Assembly (NCBI GenBank): GCA_052139675.1
Contig: JBKQWE010000065.1
Coordinates: 1 to 64,000, forward strand
DNA: 64,000 nt
Source of the DNA: JBEKCB01 sp052139675
Lineage (GTDB): Bacteria; Planctomycetota; Brocadiia; CAIUPP01
Reading direction: 5' to 3'
Made by a program: the position numbers and the translations under genes. Under the pieces are notes generated by a model. That model worked only from the letters and a program-made list of their open reading frames with translations, searched no databases and had not been told where the DNA came from. Shown here piece after piece: positions 23,874 to 33,180 of this stretch (its first letter is position 1; each line of letters opens with the position of its first letter).

Positions 23874-24938
23874 ATGAATCCCATACCCGACGAGATGATC
23901 GAGGCGTTTGCGCGCGAGGTGCTCCGGCTGCGTTCCGAATACGAGTTCGGCACGTTCTGGCTCGGGACGCGCGTCGCCGGGCCGGTGACGCCGGAAGAGG
24001 CGCTGGCGACCAAGTCGGAGGTCAACCGGCGCGTCGGCCAGTGCCTTGAGCGGACCGCGCCGGGCCTGGTGGCGTCGCTGGAGCGCGCGGTGGTCCGCAT
24101 CGAGCTGAACTACCCGGGCGGCGGCGCGCGCGTGCAGCGCCTGCGGCCGCTGCTGATCTATGGACGCTATCGAAAGCTCTCGCGCGAAATCCCGCAGAGC
24201 AAGTGGCCCTGCCGCCACTGCCACGGTGCTGGGTGCGATGCGTGCGGCGGAACGGGCAAGCGATACCAGCGGAGCGTGGAGGAACTCGTCGCAGCGCCGA
24301 TTCTGCCGATCTGCCGCCCATTCGGCCCTGCTCAGGGCGGCACGAAGATGCACTCGGTCGGGCGCGAGGACGTGGACGCGAGGATGCTCGGCCGCGGCCG
24401 GCCGTTCGTGCTCGAATTGGAGATGCCGCGCGTGCGGACGTTCGATCTCGCGCCGATCCAGGAGGCGCTCAACCGGACGCTCGCCGGCGAAGTCGAAGTG
24501 GAGCAACTCCGGTTCGCCGACCGCGACCTGCTCGAACGCATGCTCCGCATGAGCCCGGACAAGTCGTACCGGGCGGCGGTGGAATGCCTTGTGCCGGTCC
24601 CGCGCGAGGCGGTGGAGCGGCTCGGCGCGCTGCGCGACGTGCTCCTGCTCCAGGAAACCCCGCGCCGCGTGCTGCACCGCAGGGCGAACCTGGTGCGCCG
24701 GCGGACCGTCCGGACCTGCTCCGTGCAAATCTCCGAGGCCGGCCCCAGGGTCCGCCGGTTCGAGCTGGCCGTGCGCGTCCAGTCCGGGACGTACATCAAG
24801 GAACTCATCTCGGGCGACGAGGCGCGGACGAATCCCTCCATCAGCGCCATCCTCCGCGCGCCGTGCGACTGCCGGGAACTGGACGTCCTCGAAGTGCATT
24901 GCGATCCGCTGACGGAGCCACCGCCGGCCGACGTTTGA
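23874..24938 (+). CDS. pus10: Pus10-type tRNA pseudouridine synthase
   Basis: Pseudouridine synthase of the Pus10 family, which in archaea forms pseudouridine 54 and 55 in tRNA; the family is typical of archaea and eukaryotes, not bacteria. The 354-residue protein has the archaeal middle segment RPLLIYGRYRKLSREIPQ and a CxxC-x4-CxxC element (Cys113, 116, 121, 124) followed by SVEELV. The catalytic motif GREDVDARMLGRGRPF follows, with Asp166 as expected nucleophile by alignment to GRxD of TruA. GTYIKELISGDEARTNPSIS is the C-terminal signature. The usual N-terminal Cys-rich/THUMP-like domain is much reduced. Codon use looks like its neighbours, suggesting old acquisition. Residues ~148-156 may derive from a short palindrome. 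Confidence 0.9.
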   Translation: MNPIPDEMIEAFAREVLRLRSEYEFGTFWLGTRVAGPVTPEEALATKSEVNRRVGQCLERTAPGLVASLERAVVRIELNYPGGGARVQRLRPLLIYGRYRKLSREIPQSKWPCRHCHGAGCDACGGTGKRYQRSVEELVAAPILPICRPFGPAQGGTKMHSVGREDVDARMLGRGRPFVLELEMPRVRTFDLAPIQEALNRTLAGEVEVEQLRFADRDLLERMLRMSPDKSYRAAVECLVPVPREAVERLGALRDVLLLQETPRRVLHRRANLVRRRTVRTCSVQISEAGPRVRRFELAVRVQSGTYIKELISGDEARTNPSISAILRAPCDCRELDVLEVHCDPLTEPPPADV

Positions 24939-24939
24939 C

Positions 24940-24978
24940 TTGACAGGACGTTCTTTACCATATATGCGAAGTAAAGAA
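24940..24978 (+). promoter_or_regulatory. Promoter with perfect operator palindrome for the AbrB-type antitoxin
   Basis: TTGACA at 24940-24945 is followed by AT-rich -10 candidates (TATATG at 24961 with 15 bp, TATGCG at 24963 with 17 bp). A perfect inverted repeat, TTCTTTAC (24951-24958) and GTAAAGAA (24971-24978) with a 12-bp centre, covers the -10 region, as expected for toxin-antitoxin autoregulation. Confidence 0.7.
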
Positions 24979-25001
24979 TAGGCCATGAAAGAAAGGCTGC
25001 C

Positions 25002-25244
25002 ATGCCGGTTTCAACCATCTCCGTCAAAGGGCAGATCACCCTGCCGATTTCGTTCAGGCGAAAGCTGGGCATCAAGCCGCATGACCGGCTGGTGATGCAG
25101 TTGGAAGCAGGCGGCATTCTCGTCAAACTCGCGCCGGACTTCTTTCAGTTCGAGGGGGTCCTCGGCAAGGCGCTGCCCCAAAAGGAAGAAGAGCGGCGCA
25201 TGCGCAAGGCATTGGCAGCGCATGTCAAGGTGAGCCGGCGGTGA
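25002..25244 (+). CDS. AbrB/MazE-family antitoxin
   Basis: An 80-residue swapped-hairpin DNA-binding protein. MPVSTISVKGQITLPISFRR and KLGIKPHDRLVMQLE are the AbrB/SpoVT signature, and GGILVKLAP completes the barrel. The C-terminal 30 residues would normally bind a PIN toxin. Its stop overlaps a GTG (25241) that opens a 38-codon PIN remnant, the usual antitoxin-toxin order and overlap. A palindromic operator lies just upstream. With the toxin broken, this may be a surviving solitary antitoxin. Confidence 0.85.
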   Translation: MPVSTISVKGQITLPISFRRKLGIKPHDRLVMQLEAGGILVKLAPDFFQFEGVLGKALPQKEEERRMRKALAAHVKVSRR

Positions 25245-25357
25245 AAACCGTCTTTGTAGATTCCAACAACCGCGCCCACTTCAAGCGCCTAGCTGCAAAG
25301 CTGGCGGAACTCTACGCGATTTGTGCCGATAACTTGCAACATCACCGCGCCGGCTGA
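25241..25357 (+). pseudogene. PIN-domain (VapC-like) toxin remnant
   Basis: The frame starts at GTG 25241 in a GTGA overlap with the antitoxin stop. It encodes KTVFVDSN, the first strand and first catalytic Asp of PIN toxins. After eight residues the sequence no longer resembles a PIN domain, and it ends after 38 codons. A full PIN toxin has about 130 residues with three more acidic residues, so this is a truncated, inactive gene, probably after an internal deletion. A word-iterated repeat follows at 25378. Confidence 0.7.
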
Positions 25358-25377
25358 TAAACTCCGGTAAGCGTCCT

Positions 25378-25410
25378 GGACCATCGTCCATGGTCCATCG
25401 TCTATCGTCC
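25378..25410. repeat. GGACCAT/ATGGTCC palindrome with ATCGTC words before pyrD
   Basis: GGACCAT (25378) and ATGGTCC (25390) form an inverted pair, followed by two ATCGTC-type words that end one base before the pyrD ATG. The element takes the place where a ribosome site would lie. Same word family as 1858-1932 and 57137-57226. Confidence 0.7.
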
Positions 25411-25411
25411 A

Positions 25412-26338
25412 ATGAGGACTGCCGTGCCCGACCTGACGACGAGCCTCTGCGGCATCGCGCTGAAGAACCCGACCGTGCTCGCTTCGGGCGTGCTCGGGAC
25501 GTGCAAGAGCATTCTGCGCCGCGTGGCCCGCGCGGGCGCCGGCGCGGTGACGATCAAGTCCATCAGCGAGCTGCCGCGCGGCGGACACCCGAACCCGACG
25601 ATCCTCACCTTCGAGGCCGGGCTGATCAACGCGGTCGGCTACAGCAATGCGGGACTCGAGGAGGCGCTGCAGGAGTTCGCCCAGCTCGACGACGTCGGCG
25701 CGCCGGTGATCGCGAGCGTGATCGGGACGAACGCGGAGGAGTTCTGCCGCGTGGCCGCGCGCATGGCCGCGCTGCCGTTCGCCGCGATCGAGCTGCCGCT
25801 GAGCTGCCCGCACACGCCCGGCTACGGGACGCTGGCCGGGCAGAGCACGCCGGAGGCGACGTTCGAGATCACCTCGGCGGTGCGCAAGGTCATGAAGAAG
25901 CCGCTCTTCATCAAGGTCTCGCCGAACGTGCTGGCCATCGCCGAAGTGGCGCGCGCCGCCGAGTCGGCCGGAGCGGACGCGATCACGGCGGTCAACTCGA
26001 TGGGGCCGGGCATGCTCATCAACATCGAGGCGCGCCGGCCGATGCTGGGGTTCAAGATGGGCGGCGTCACCGGCCCGGCGCTGCGGCCGATCGCGGTTCG
26101 GTGCGTGTACGATATCTACGCGGCGGTGAAAATCCCGATCATCGGCACCGGCGGCGTGGCGACCGGGCGCGATGCGATCGAGATGATGATGGCCGGCGCG
26201 ACCGCCGTCGGCGTCGGCAGCGCGGTGTACGATCACGAGATCGAAGTCTTCGGCCGGATCGCGCGGGAGATGGACGAGTGGATGTCCGCGAATGGGATTC
26301 GCGACGTGAAGGAGTTGATCGGCGCGGCGCACCGCTAA
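25412..26338 (+). CDS. pyrD: Dihydroorotate dehydrogenase B, catalytic subunit
   Basis: FMN TIM-barrel enzyme oxidising dihydroorotate to orotate in pyrimidine synthesis. It is class 1B: 308 residues, SGVLGTCKSIL and KSISELPRGGHPNPT at the N-terminus, VNSMGPGMLINIEAR with the conserved Asn/Ser region, and IPIIGTGGVATGRDAIEMM at the FMN phosphate site. The catalytic base expected in class 1B is a Cys; ELPLSCPHTPGYGTL carries Cys in the right place. It is followed by the electron-transfer subunit pyrK, confirming the NAD-linked heterotetramer. No clear Shine-Dalgarno is present; the repeat 25378-25410 lies directly before the ATG. Confidence 0.93.
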   Translation: MRTAVPDLTTSLCGIALKNPTVLASGVLGTCKSILRRVARAGAGAVTIKSISELPRGGHPNPTILTFEAGLINAVGYSNAGLEEALQEFAQLDDVGAPVIASVIGTNAEEFCRVAARMAALPFAAIELPLSCPHTPGYGTLAGQSTPEATFEITSAVRKVMKKPLFIKVSPNVLAIAEVARAAESAGADAITAVNSMGPGMLINIEARRPMLGFKMGGVTGPALRPIAVRCVYDIYAAVKIPIIGTGGVATGRDAIEMMMAGATAVGVGSAVYDHEIEVFGRIAREMDEWMSANGIRDVKELIGAAHR

Positions 26339-26370
26339 CATGGCCGACTTGTAACGGAGACGTGAACGGA

Positions 26371-27216
26371 ATGGCGGGAAACGGCTCAGTAAGTCCTGGA
26401 GCGGTCGAGCAGCCGCGAATGGTGCGCATCGTCGAGGTGCGGCCGGAGACCACCGGGCTCTGCTCGGTCTGGGTCGAGCGCGTGATGCCGTTTCAGCCGG
26501 GCCAGTTCATCATGGTCTGGGTGCCGGAGCTCGACGAGAAGCCGTACGCCATCAGCGAGACCGCGCCCGGCCGCAGTGCGATGCTGGTGCGCGCGCGCGG
26601 GCCGTTCAGCACCCGCCTGAGCGCCATGAAGCCCGGCGAGCAGATCGGCCTGCGCGGGCCTTACGGACACGGCTTCGACCTGAAACCCGGCGGCGTGATC
26701 GTGGCCGGCGGCTGCGGCATTGCGCTCCTGGCGCCGCTGAAGGACCGGCTGCCGGACGCGCCGCTGATCTTCGGCGCGATGAGCGCGAACGAGATTATCT
26801 ACCGCAAGCGATTTCCCGACGCGCGCATCTGCACGGACGACGGCTCGCTCGGGATCCACGGCCTGCCGACCGAACTGCTGAAGGCCGAACTCGACCGCCG
26901 CGCCGTCAGCGTCGTCTATACCTGCGGGCCGGAGGTGATGATGCGCGCGGTCTTCGACCTGTGCGAGGCGCGCGGAGTCGAATGCCAGGCGGCGCTCGAA
27001 CGCTACATGAAGTGCGGCTTCGGCCTCTGTGGGCAATGCGCCTGCGGAGAGATGCTCGTCTGCCGCGACGGGCCGGTCTTCAATTCGGCCGCGCTCCGGC
27101 GCATGGAGGATTTCGGCCGCACCGCCCGGATCAAGACCGGCGGGCGCGTCTCCGTCCAGGAATACGTCAAGGACAAAGGCTGTTCCGTACGAGCGACGAG
27201 AACTGAAAAAACCTGA
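26371..27216 (+). CDS. pyrK: Dihydroorotate dehydrogenase B, electron-transfer subunit
   Basis: Passes electrons from the PyrD FMN through a [2Fe-2S] cluster and FAD to NAD. The 281-residue protein has the ferredoxin-reductase-like order: FAD domain with KPYAISETAPG, NAD domain with VVAGGCGIALLAPLKD and VYTCGPEVMM, and a C-terminal cluster motif MKCGFGLCGQCACG followed by LVCRDGPVF, giving Cys-x4-Cys-x2-Cys and a distant Cys. ATG 26371 was chosen; a GTG nine bases upstream is possible. It follows pyrD after 32 bp. Cytoplasmic. Confidence 0.93.
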   Translation: MAGNGSVSPGAVEQPRMVRIVEVRPETTGLCSVWVERVMPFQPGQFIMVWVPELDEKPYAISETAPGRSAMLVRARGPFSTRLSAMKPGEQIGLRGPYGHGFDLKPGGVIVAGGCGIALLAPLKDRLPDAPLIFGAMSANEIIYRKRFPDARICTDDGSLGIHGLPTELLKAELDRRAVSVVYTCGPEVMMRAVFDLCEARGVECQAALERYMKCGFGLCGQCACGEMLVCRDGPVFNSAALRRMEDFGRTARIKTGGRVSVQEYVKDKGCSVRATRTEKT

Positions 27217-27264
27217 AGGCCGCCGGCGGAGGCGCCGGCCGCCGAAAGCTGACCGCGGATCGCC

Positions 27265-28650
27265 GTGTCACAATATCATTTCGTCGGGGTCGCCGGGATC
27301 GGGATGAGCGCGCTGGCGCAGTTGGTCCGCGCGAAGGGCGAGAGCGTCAGCGGATCGGACCGGTTCTTCGACCTGGGGCAACTGCGCGACCGGCAGGCGC
27401 GCCTGGAGGCGCAGGGCATCCGCATCTTTCCGCAGGACGGCGCCGGCGTCCATGCCGGAGTGGACCGGCTTATCGTCTCGACGGCGATCGAGACGGGCAA
27501 CCGCGACCTGGACCGGGCGCAGGCGCTGGGCCTGGCGCCGATGCACCGCTCGCAGCTCCTCGCGGAGCTCTTCCACGAGTGCCCGCGCGGGCTCGCCGTC
27601 ACCGGGAGTTTCGGCAAGACGACGATCACCGGCATGATCGGCTGGACGCTTCAGTCGGCCGGCTACCGCCCGACGGTGGTGAACGGCGGCATCATGCGGA
27701 ACTTCGAGACGGAGACGGAGCTGGGCAACGCGGCGTGCGGCGCCGGCGAGGTGGCCTGCATCGAGGCGGACGAGAGCGACGGCACGTGCGTGAACTACCG
27801 GCCGACCATCGGCGTCATCACCGGTTTCGCGCGCGACCACAAGGAGTCGGCGGAGCTGCACCAGCTTTACTCGGCGTTCGCGGGGAACACGCGGCAGGCG
27901 CTGGTGCTGAGCGCGCAGGCGGCGGCGAGCCTGTTCGGGCTGCCCGCGCCGCGGCGGGTGACCTTCGGCCTGCGCGAAGGCGACATCCGCGCGCGGAACA
28001 TCCGCCTCGGCGCGCGCGAGGTGAGCTTCCAGGTGGGCACGGCGCGGTTCCGCCTGCGGCAGATCGGCGCGTACAGCGTCTTCAACGCGCTCGCCTCGAT
28101 CGCGGCCCTGCGCGAACTGGGCCTGAGCGACGGCCAGCTCGACGCGGGCCTGCGCTCGTTCGAGGGCATCGCCCGGCACATGGAGCTGATCGGCCGCGTG
28201 CGCGGGGTGCGGATTTTCGACGACTTCGCGCACAACCCGAACAAGATCGAGGCGGCGGTCGAGGCGGTGCGCCGCGCCCGCACGAAGCGCGTGTTCGCGG
28301 TCTTCCAGTTGCACGGGTTCGGCCCCGCGCGGTTCATGCACCGCGAGCTGTGCGAGGCGCTGGCGCGGACGCTGACGAGGTCCGACCGCGCCTTCCTGCT
28401 GCCGATCTATTACGTCGGCGGGACCGCGGCGATGGACATCAGCGCGGAGGCGATCGCCGAGGAGGCCGCCGCGCTGGGAGCGCCGGTGGAAGCGGCCGCG
28501 GACCGTGCGGCGCTGATCGCGCGGCTGGCCGAACTGGCGCGCCCGGACGATACCATCCTGGTCATGGGCGCGCGCGACGACACGCTGACGGACCTCTGCC
28601 GCCGGATCGCCGGCGCCATCGAGGCGCGCCCGCACAGCGCGGCGTCTTGA
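27265..28650 (+). CDS. Divergent Mur ligase (MurC/Mpl-like)
   Basis: ATP-dependent amide-bond ligase of the Mur family, 461 residues with all three domains. FVGVAGIGMSALAQL is the MurC/Mpl N-terminal Rossmann motif and FDDFAHNPNKIEAAVEAVR corresponds to the C-terminal DDYAHHPTE motif. Two signature positions differ from MurC/Mpl: the ATP loop reads SFGKTT instead of THGKTT, and HNP replaces HHP. The Asp-His of the central domain is kept (FARDHKE). Substrate choice may therefore differ from peptidoglycan precursors. The start is GTG 27265. It lies between pyrK and the msbA-like gene; recycling or modification of a cell-wall precursor is an inference. Confidence 0.82.
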   Translation: MSQYHFVGVAGIGMSALAQLVRAKGESVSGSDRFFDLGQLRDRQARLEAQGIRIFPQDGAGVHAGVDRLIVSTAIETGNRDLDRAQALGLAPMHRSQLLAELFHECPRGLAVTGSFGKTTITGMIGWTLQSAGYRPTVVNGGIMRNFETETELGNAACGAGEVACIEADESDGTCVNYRPTIGVITGFARDHKESAELHQLYSAFAGNTRQALVLSAQAAASLFGLPAPRRVTFGLREGDIRARNIRLGAREVSFQVGTARFRLRQIGAYSVFNALASIAALRELGLSDGQLDAGLRSFEGIARHMELIGRVRGVRIFDDFAHNPNKIEAAVEAVRRARTKRVFAVFQLHGFGPARFMHRELCEALARTLTRSDRAFLLPIYYVGGTAAMDISAEAIAEEAAALGAPVEAAADRAALIARLAELARPDDTILVMGARDDTLTDLCRRIAGAIEARPHSAAS

Positions 28651-28688
28651 CTTTCCGCAGTGAAACTGGAAAATAGCGGGCGGCCCGT

Positions 28689-28714
28689 TCGACGTTGCTC
28701 AGGGCCGCCCTGCC
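28689..28714. repeat. TTCGAC...GCTCAGGGC repeat
   Basis: TTCGAC followed by GCTCAGGGC and the inverted GCCCTG. The same motif occurs before ppdK (34490-34536) and a shortened form inside pus10 (about 24324-24345). It lies about 100 bp before the msbA-like gene. Confidence 0.55.
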
Positions 28715-28811
28715 TTCGGCTCTGAGGCTCAGGCTCGAAGAGAGGGAATTCGAAAGGGCGGACATCGCTCTTTCGGCCGGATTCGCGTATCTCCGTCGGA
28801 GGCTTTCGCGC

Positions 28812-30617
<1,806 letters not shown>

Positions 30618-30673
30618 GTGGCCGGGCTTTGGGTGGCGTCGCGCCGGACGGTAGATTGGTTCTCACGCCGGAC

Positions 30674-30819
30674 TTACTGCGGAACGTATGGCGGCTCCCA
30701 GAGCTTGCGAATGTCGTCTACGTCGTATCGGATTTGGGGTTCTTCCCGTAGCTCTCCAGGCAGCTCTGCTTGGGCCGGAGGAACCAGTCATGCAGTTCTG
30801 CCACATCTCCCCAGTGCAT
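30674..30819 (-). pseudogene. Short frameshifted coding remnant
   Basis: On the minus strand an ATG at 30819 opens a frame of about 30 sensible residues (HWGDVAELHDWFLRP). The neighbouring frame continues with IRYDVDDIRKLWEPPYVPQ and a stop at 30674. Together they look like one small protein broken by a frameshift. No family is recognised, and an overlapping pair of unrelated frames cannot be excluded. Confidence 0.3.
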
Positions 30820-30898
30820 GAAGGCCTCCACCTATAAGACCCGCATTGATGCGGTTGTCTTTGTCGAACTTCGCCGATTGTGACTCTATCCTTTCAAC

Positions 30899-30945
30899 TG
30901 GCCGGACGGCGGGACTTGAACCCGCGACCTCCAGACCCCCAGTCT
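30899..30945 (-). other. 3' fragment of a tRNA-Pro (GGG anticodon loop onwards)
   Basis: Read on the minus strand: an anticodon loop CTGGGGG with four paired flanking bases, variable loop GGAGGTC, a perfect T-arm (GCGGG-TTCAAGT-CCCGC), a 3' acceptor strand and CCA. No D-arm or 5' acceptor strand precedes it; the sequence upstream is unrelated. The acceptor end is one base short of a normal 3' end. Such 3' tRNA fragments mark the far end of elements integrated in tRNA genes. The element would lie at higher coordinates, where the GC content is lower. Confidence 0.7.
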
Positions 30946-31059
30946 ACGATACCACAGTCGTTAGTAGTTGCTTGATATAGAGTTACGACACTCTCAAATC
31001 TCATACTGAGCACTGTACTGTCACGCTTGCACGGCTGCTCTAACGTGGATGGCCGCAGT

Positions 31060-33180
31060 TCAATATGGGCCTCCCGCAATGTAGTACCGTCCCTTCTTGC
31101 TTTTCGACTTTGCGACGAAGATGAAATGGGTGTACTTCCTATCCTTCGCAAAGCTATTCGCGAGCGCGCAGTGTATGGTGATCTGATCCGGACCGGTAAC
31201 TTCTCCCTGGCTGATGACCCATTTGCCTTGTGGCCTTCTCCAATTCTTGCGGTCCGTCGCTCCTGACCCGGGGCACAGAACGGCCACCTCGTCCCAATGG
31301 CTTTGTGCTCCAGCTTCTAGGTACGCTTGGGCCACTTCCTCAGGCGTTGCTGGCCACGTCGTCCGGTTGTCAATCTTCGCTATGGCCTGATCGAACGCTT
31401 GGAGGTAAGGAACCTGTCCGTAATCTAGACGATCCTTAACCTTGGCTTGGTCAAACAGGTCATTTGGAATCTCCCGCTCGGTGTCCAGGTGGACTATCCA
31501 CATCGGCTTCGATGTGTCGGCCTGCGAAGACGAGCGAGTGCCCAGAATCTTCTTCGCGTACCATTGCCCCTGTGCAGTCCGCGCGTATTCGAGCACTTGC
31601 CGGCTTTCCGACCAGCGCTGCTCCTGAAAAGCATTAAGCTTGACCCCTTTGAGCCAGTCTTTATCTGTTTGCCACGGTGCCTCGTCCGGGTTTGAAACGG
31701 TTTCGTCATCTTCCACGATGTAGTCATGGGAAGCATTGAGGGACCATTCCATTCTTTGTGGCACGGCGATGTAGCCTTTTTCATTTACGTTGCCTTGCGT
31801 CTTACGTTCCACCACCAATAGGGACCCGAAAGCACCCTGAGTAGCCGGCAGGAGAACCCTCTCGCCCTTGTATGTCAGAAAGTTGTCCCAGGCAAGAAAC
31901 TCGGGTGTGAACTGTTCAAAGCCGCTACCGCGCGTCTTCTCCGGCGCCCCGTTCTCGCCGATCGAAAAGGTGATTCCCAAATGCGCGAAGTCCGTTACGT
32001 CGAGTGTGGTAAGAAAGCCGACTTGGAAAGCGCGCTGGTCTTTCACCCAGGCCATGATACTTTCCATGTCGTCGGGCAAAGCATCCATCATTAAGCGCCG
32101 CCCCTGCGCATCAGCCGGCTTCGCAGCGACATAGCGTTCCACCCGCCACTGCCCGTTCTTCTTGTACACCACATCCACTTCTCTCGGCTGGAATGAACCG
32201 TCTCGCCGTGCGGACCCTTGAAAGACAGCCGCGCAGTACGCTGGGGCAAACCGGTCTTGTGCCGCACGCACCTTCTCCTGTATGTCTTCAACGGCCAAAT
32301 TTGCGGCAGGCTGCGCGGCCGGTTTCGCTGCGTTGACAACTCTCGCCTCTTTGGACGCGCCCAGCGCGTATATATCCTCCGGGCCGACCTCAGGGTAATC
32401 GAACTGCATCATGCCGACGGACTTGCCATCCTCCATGTCGAACGTTTCCCATTCGAGGATGCGCTTCTCAACGGGATCCACTATGATATCGCTCGGCCGC
32501 CATCCGCTCTTCGCCAAGGCAGGCTTCGGCTTTAGTTTCAGAACCGTGCAAGTCCTTCCATCAACTGTTCGCTGCCCGCGCGTTACTTCCAGCAAGCCTT
32601 GCTCTTGTGCCGTCTTCAACTGTCCTTCAAACATTTCGAAGAAGGTCAGCTTCCCCATGAAGTCTGCTGGGAACTTTCCGCTGATCTGACTGACGGTAAT
32701 CAAGTTCGTGGCGGGGCTGTAATAATACTGCCGACCAGTGCTCATATCGTCTACTTCTAGCAGGCCATTGCCATACTTCTTGAAAGCGCGAAAAGGATTT
32801 TCTGAAACCCACAGTTCTAACGCTTCGCCGGAACCGGTCTCGTGCATGTGTATCCAATTCGCCGCCTTGGTATTAGCAAGCGCCTCTTCGACTTGCGCGT
32901 AAGCGGAGGGCGTGATCTCCCAGTTCCTGACGCCGAGCCGCCAGAGCGCTAACGCAACCCCGCTGGCCAGAACGAGACATGCCGCGACACGGACAACCCG
33001 ACTGCGCAGAAGCCTCACCCATCCAGGGGCGATATCTGGCGCTACTTTGAGTGCTGAGGCTGTTTCTGCGCCTTCCGCTGCGTCGGCCATGCGTCGAATC
33101 GAATCATCCAGTTGCCGCGACGGCATGATTCTGATTTCCTCCAGACACTTCTGAAGTTCACCGGCATTCATCTCTTTCAT
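31060..33180 (-). CDS. Large membrane anti-sigma-like protein partnered with the ECF sigma factor
   Basis: A 706-residue protein with one membrane helix (about residues 63-82). The short cytoplasmic N-terminus (CLEEIRIMPSRQLDDSIRRM) could hold the sigma factor, and a long extracytoplasmic part of about 600 residues follows. Residues ~95-250 (AYAQVEEALANTKAANWIHM, then GRTCTVLKLKP) recall lipoprotein-carrier-like beta folds seen in similar sigma-linked proteins; this is a tentative reading. Its ATG overlaps the sigma factor stop in an ATGA arrangement, strongly suggesting a sigma/anti-sigma pair. No zinc-binding anti-sigma motif is seen. Codon use and GC are lower than in flanking genes, consistent with the island. 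Confidence 0.65.
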   Translation of the reverse strand: MKEMNAGELQKCLEEIRIMPSRQLDDSIRRMADAAEGAETASALKVAPDIAPGWVRLLRSRVVRVAACLVLASGVALALWRLGVRNWEITPSAYAQVEEALANTKAANWIHMHETGSGEALELWVSENPFRAFKKYGNGLLEVDDMSTGRQYYYSPATNLITVSQISGKFPADFMGKLTFFEMFEGQLKTAQEQGLLEVTRGQRTVDGRTCTVLKLKPKPALAKSGWRPSDIIVDPVEKRILEWETFDMEDGKSVGMMQFDYPEVGPEDIYALGASKEARVVNAAKPAAQPAANLAVEDIQEKVRAAQDRFAPAYCAAVFQGSARRDGSFQPREVDVVYKKNGQWRVERYVAAKPADAQGRRLMMDALPDDMESIMAWVKDQRAFQVGFLTTLDVTDFAHLGITFSIGENGAPEKTRGSGFEQFTPEFLAWDNFLTYKGERVLLPATQGAFGSLLVVERKTQGNVNEKGYIAVPQRMEWSLNASHDYIVEDDETVSNPDEAPWQTDKDWLKGVKLNAFQEQRWSESRQVLEYARTAQGQWYAKKILGTRSSSQADTSKPMWIVHLDTEREIPNDLFDQAKVKDRLDYGQVPYLQAFDQAIAKIDNRTTWPATPEEVAQAYLEAGAQSHWDEVAVLCPGSGATDRKNWRRPQGKWVISQGEVTGPDQITIHCALANSFAKDRKYTHFIFVAKSKSKKGRYYIAGGPY

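Larger units (their letters stand above)
30618..31059. other. Spacer with gene relics at the edge of a lower-GC island
   Basis: 442 bp after the msbA-like gene. It contains a frameshifted coding remnant (30674-30819, minus) and the 3' fragment of a tRNA-Pro (30899-30945). From about 30640 the GC content falls visibly and remains lower to about 33.9 kb. The rest shows nothing recognised. Confidence 0.5.

Noticed and set aside
30618..30821. A 67-codon open frame on the plus strand after the msbA-like gene
   Set aside because: Ser/Trp-rich translation with no family resemblance and no ribosome site; the opposite strand looks slightly more coding.
30899..30960. A complete tRNA-Pro gene
   Set aside because: No D-arm and no 5' acceptor strand can be folded from the upstream sequence; only the 3' half is present.
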